From contig CACJQQ010000003.1 in assembly GCA_902595625.1 (NCBI GenBank), positions 1-64,000 on the forward strand: DNA of 64,000 nt. Direction: 5' to 3'. How positions within the stretch are numbered: the first letter of the stretch is position 1; each line of letters opens with the position of its first letter. Source of the stretch: an uncultured Pelagibacteraceae bacterium (GTDB lineage: Bacteria > Pseudomonadota > Alphaproteobacteria > Pelagibacterales > Pelagibacteraceae). Both the position numbers and the translations under genes were made by a program. Shown piece by piece: positions 60,713-64,000 of the stretch. Under the pieces are notes generated by a model that ran no database searches, had not been told where the DNA came from, and was given only the letters and a program-made list of their open reading frames with translations.

Positions 60713-62033
60713 CTAAAGATTTCATAATTTTTAAAAAGGATGGAGAAGAAGTATAAACTGTTTCAAAATTTTTAATTTTTGTTTTTGCACCAGTTAAAAT
60801 AGACAAAATAAAAGAGGACATACATATTCTGTGATCTCCTAGCGCCGGTACTGAAATTGTTTTTTTTTCAGCATTTATAGAACCTTTTCCAAAAATTTTA
60901 ACTTCGCCATTTTTATATGAGCTTTTAATATTTAATTGATATAATATTTTTTGCATTTCTTTAATTCTGTCACTTTCTTTATTAGCTAAATCATTTACAC
61001 CTTTAAACACAGATGTGCCTTTGATTAAAGCCGCAATGACAAATAAAATAGGGTATTCATCAGTTGAATTTACGTAGTATTTTTTTTCTGCTTTGATTGA
61101 CTTTATTTTTGAACTAGTTACATGAATATCTCCTTTAATCTCATTATTTTCTTTTTTTAAATTTTTAAAAAAGATTTTAGCTCCTTGATTTTTTAGCAAT
61201 TTATAAAAACCAATTCTAGTAGGATTCAGCCCCACATTTTTTATTTTCAATTTTGAATTTTTATTCATTAATGTTAAAGCTGTAAAAAATGCTGCAGATG
61301 ATGGATCACCGGGAATATTTAAAAAAAGAGGATTAAGATTTTTACCTCCTATTATTTCAATATTTTTTTTTTTATCTCCTTTAATTTTTATTATCTTATT
61401 ATTTTTCATTAATATATTTTCAGTATGATTTCGACTAAATGATTTCTCAGAAATTCTAGTATTTCCATAGGCATTTAAGCCAGCTAAAATCACAGCGCTT
61501 TTTAATTGTGCCGAAACACCAGCTTCGTAATCTATTCCAATTGGCATTTTTGACGAGATAATCTTTAGTGGAAAATTAAACTTTCCTTTTGGAAAAAAAG
61601 TTGCACCAAACCTTGTCATAAGTTGAATTATACTTTTCATACTTCTTCTTTTTAGCGAGCTGTCCCCAGTAAGTTTTAATTGAATATTAGGAGTTGTTGA
61701 CAGTATGCCAATTAATAGTCTTGCTAAGGTACCAGAATTTCCGAAATTTAGAGTAGTATTTTTTTTTGCATACAAAGAACCTAAGCCTTTACCGTAAATT
61801 GCGAATTTTTTATTACCTGTTTTTAAAATTTTTACTCCAAGTTTTTTCAAACAATTTATTGTCGATAGAACATCATCGGACTCCAAAACATTTTCAGATA
61901 TGGAAATATTTTGAGCAATTGCTCCTATTAAAAAACTTCGAATTGAAATTGACTTATCGGAGTCAACTTCTATATTTTTTTTGTAGGGTTGTATTTTGTC
62001 ATGAATAATTACAGTAAATCTGTTTTGAGACAT
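60687..62033 (-). CDS. aroA: 3-phosphoshikimate 1-carboxyvinyltransferase
   Basis: SDKSISIRSFLIGAIA; FGNSGTLARLLIGIL; GDHRICMSSFIL. Confidence 0.95.
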   Translation of the reverse strand: MSQNRFTVIIHDKIQPYKKNIEVDSDKSISIRSFLIGAIAQNISISENVLESDDVLSTINCLKKLGVKILKTGNKKFAIYGKGLGSLYAKKNTTLNFGNSGTLARLLIGILSTTPNIQLKLTGDSSLKRRSMKSIIQLMTRFGATFFPKGKFNFPLKIISSKMPIGIDYEAGVSAQLKSAVILAGLNAYGNTRISEKSFSRNHTENILMKNNKIIKIKGDKKKNIEIIGGKNLNPLFLNIPGDPSSAAFFTALTLMNKNSKLKIKNVGLNPTRIGFYKLLKNQGAKIFFKNLKKENNEIKGDIHVTSSKIKSIKAEKKYYVNSTDEYPILFVIAALIKGTSVFKGVNDLANKESDRIKEMQKILYQLNIKSSYKNGEVKIFGKGSINAEKKTISVPALGDHRICMSSFILSILTGAKTKIKNFETVYTSSPSFLKIMKSLGANFEIQK

Positions 62034-62041
62034 TTTTTATT

Positions 62042-62797
62042 TTATGAATAATCTGAGCCAAAATAATGCTGTATTGCTTTTGTAGATTTCAAAATTTCTC
62101 TTGAAGTACCTTGTGCAATAATCGTCTGTTCACCCAAGACATAGCTTCTGTCTGTGATATCAAATAAATTTTTCACGTTATGATCTGTAACTAGTATTGC
62201 CGTGCCATTAGCTTGTATCTTTAAGATGTACTTCTGAATATCTTGTATTACTAGTGGGTCAAGTGCTGCTAATGGTTCGTCAAGTAAGACAATTTTAGGT
62301 TTATTAATCATCACTCTTGCCATCATCAATCTTCTTATTTCACCTCCAGATAAAACTGATGCATTTAATGATCTAAGATGCTGTAAATTAAATTCATCAA
62401 GAAGTTTTTCAGTAATAGATTTTTGAGCTTCAACATCTTTTATAGTGATTTGAGCTACACCTAGAATATTATCGTAAACAGACATGTCAAAAACGCTTCT
62501 TTGCTGAGGAAGATACCCTAGACCATTTTTAGATCTTAAATGAATGGGAATTTCTTCTATAGATTTATTATTTAAGTAAATTTTTCCTCCATCAACACTT
62601 TGTTCACCTATACACATTGAGAACAAAGTAGTTTTACCACAACCATTAGGGCCAAGGATGCCGACACACTCACCAGGAAATACATTTAAAGATAGTTTTT
62701 TTAATATTGGCCTGCCGTTATAAGATTTACTTAAATCTTTTATTTCAAAAATGGGTCTGTCCTTTTTAAATTTAAGAATCCGAAATTTTTTTTTCAT
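62042..62797 (-). CDS. lptB: LPS export ABC transporter ATP-binding protein
   Basis: GPNGCGKTTLF, LGYLPQQRSVF, LSGGEIRRLMMARV, LLDEPLAALDPL. Confidence 0.95.
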   Translation of the reverse strand: MKKKFRILKFKKDRPIFEIKDLSKSYNGRPILKKLSLNVFPGECVGILGPNGCGKTTLFSMCIGEQSVDGGKIYLNNKSIEEIPIHLRSKNGLGYLPQQRSVFDMSVYDNILGVAQITIKDVEAQKSITEKLLDEFNLQHLRSLNASVLSGGEIRRLMMARVMINKPKIVLLDEPLAALDPLVIQDIQKYILKIQANGTAILVTDHNVKNLFDITDRSYVLGEQTIIAQGTSREILKSTKAIQHYFGSDYS

Positions 62798-63399
62798 TTT
62801 AAATTTATATTAGAGTCAATTTTATTATTGTTGTAACTTGCAATATCTAATGTCTTTTTTTTTATATCAAAAAAAAGCTCATCAGCAAACATTTCACCTT
62901 TTATATCAAGAATATGGACATCTTCTGTTAATTTTAGATAGTTTTTTGAGTTATTATATTCTGCTCTTTGAGCAAAAAGCTTTCCCTCTTTATAGAAGGC
63001 GCTTACGTCTCCAATAAATATAATATCTAAAGTTTTGTTGTTGTAAACTCCTTGAGCGGATACAATGTCTAGTGTTGTATCATCTTTAAAGTAAAACTTT
63101 CCTATAACATCTTTCATTAATACTAAATTTTCTTTTTCTTTATCTGTTCTAGCTTCTTTTGATTTGAGTAAAAACCTATTGCCACTGAGATCTATTCCCG
63201 AGTATTCAATATTAAAGAAGACGTCACTATTTTCATTATCGTCACTGAGATTTTTCTCGATTTCTTTTTGCAATGATTTTGAAATGATCTCCTCATTTGT
63301 ACTTTTATTTTTATAATTGTAAGTATAGAAAATAATTACTAAACTAAATATTATTAAAAAAATTTGAGTTAGTAGAAGTTTTTTCTTTCTCTTCGTCAT
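62794..63399 (-). CDS. lptC: LPS export protein LptC-like
   Basis: N-terminal TM; beta-rich; overlaps lptB; NIEYSGIDLSGNRFLLKSKEA. Confidence 0.8.
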   Translation of the reverse strand: MTKRKKKLLLTQIFLIIFSLVIIFYTYNYKNKSTNEEIISKSLQKEIEKNLSDDNENSDVFFNIEYSGIDLSGNRFLLKSKEARTDKEKENLVLMKDVIGKFYFKDDTTLDIVSAQGVYNNKTLDIIFIGDVSAFYKEGKLFAQRAEYNNSKNYLKLTEDVHILDIKGEMFADELFFDIKKKTLDIASYNNNKIDSNINLK

Positions 63400-64000
63400 T
63401 TTATACCTTTTTGTAAAAGAGTATGAATATGAATTACACCAATCAAAGTTTTATTCTTTTTATTATAATTTTTTTCTGATACCACAAGAAGACTAGTGAT
63501 TTTTTTTTCATTCATTATAGCTAAAGCTTTAGATGCTGGCATATTTTCGTTGACCACAAAAGGATTTTTTTTGATAAATTTTTCAACTTTAACTTCAGAA
63601 GAATAATTACTTAAATTTCTTCTTAAGTCTCCATCAGTCATAATCCCGTAAATATATTTTTTCTTCAAAAAAATAATTACTCCAAGTTTTTTCTTATTCA
63701 TAATCTTAAGCGAGTCCTTGAATGTTTTAGTATAACTTATTATTGGCAGTTTAGTTCCTTTAACCATAATATCTTTTGCTAAAAGAAGAGAGTTGCCAAT
63801 ATTTCCACCTGGGTGAAATATTTTAAATTTTTCTTTTGAGAATTTTCTTAAATACATAGCTGTTGTTGCTAAACAATCTCCAAGCAAAAGAGTAATTGAT
63901 GTGCTAGATGTAGGTACCATACCGGTTATGTCAGCTTCTTTGACTTTTGGAAGAATTATTTTTACATCACTTGCGTTAATTAAATTACTATCGGGTTTAG
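63396..64000 (-). CDS. kdsD: Arabinose-5-phosphate isomerase KdsD-like (5' end outside window)
   Basis: Frame continues upstream of listed start (LNPDSNLINASDVKIILPKVKEADITGMVPTSSTSI); two CBS domains. Confidence 0.88.
   Translation of the reverse strand, partial: KPDSNLINASDVKIILPKVKEADITGMVPTSSTSITLLLGDCLATTAMYLRKFSKEKFKIFHPGGNIGNSLLLAKDIMVKGTKLPIISYTKTFKDSLKIMNKKKLGVIIFLKKKYIYGIMTDGDLRRNLSNYSSEVKVEKFIKKNPFVVNENMPASKALAIMNEKKITSLLVVSEKNYNKKNKTLIGVIHIHTLLQKGIK

Overview
AT-rich, gene-dense bacterial chromosome segment. Protein sequences and gene order fit an alphaproteobacterium with a streamlined genome, most likely SAR11/Pelagibacterales-like (taxonomy is inference; no search was run). 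Content is mostly core: mutM(3' part)-rpsT-dnaA-dnaN-gyrB; RegB/RegA redox two-component genes flanking an ODC / deoxyhypusine-synthase-like / ureohydrolase polyamine cluster; polA; ChvG/ChvI-type two-component pair; ahcY; tsaE-amgK-murU-like genes; an RND efflux pair; purine salvage genes; hsp20; cfa; purEK; rlmN; rmuC-sbcB; a trpFBA-accD-folC run; pyrF, ihfB-like, rpsA, cmk, aroA; lptB, lptC and a partial kdsD-like gene. I saw no rRNA, tRNA, CRISPR array, prophage or transposase. The most interesting signals are small and intergenic: (i) an RpoH-like promoter plus a ROSE-like RNA-thermometer candidate upstream of hsp20; (ii) small ORFs missing from the supplied track (39 aa with its own terminator; 36 aa Lys/Arg-rich, stop/start-coupled between an FAH-family gene and a HMCES/SRAP gene; 52 aa membrane protein), plus a 64-aa gene with a structured leader and terminator; (iii) a perfect hairpin sequestering the SD with the start codon in its loop; (iv) a highly basic coiled-coil protein downstream of cfa; (v) an ADP-ribosylglycohydrolase-fold protein whose usual metal-binding GGDxD motif reads GGCNC. 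No clear novel multi-gene defence or biosynthetic system was found.
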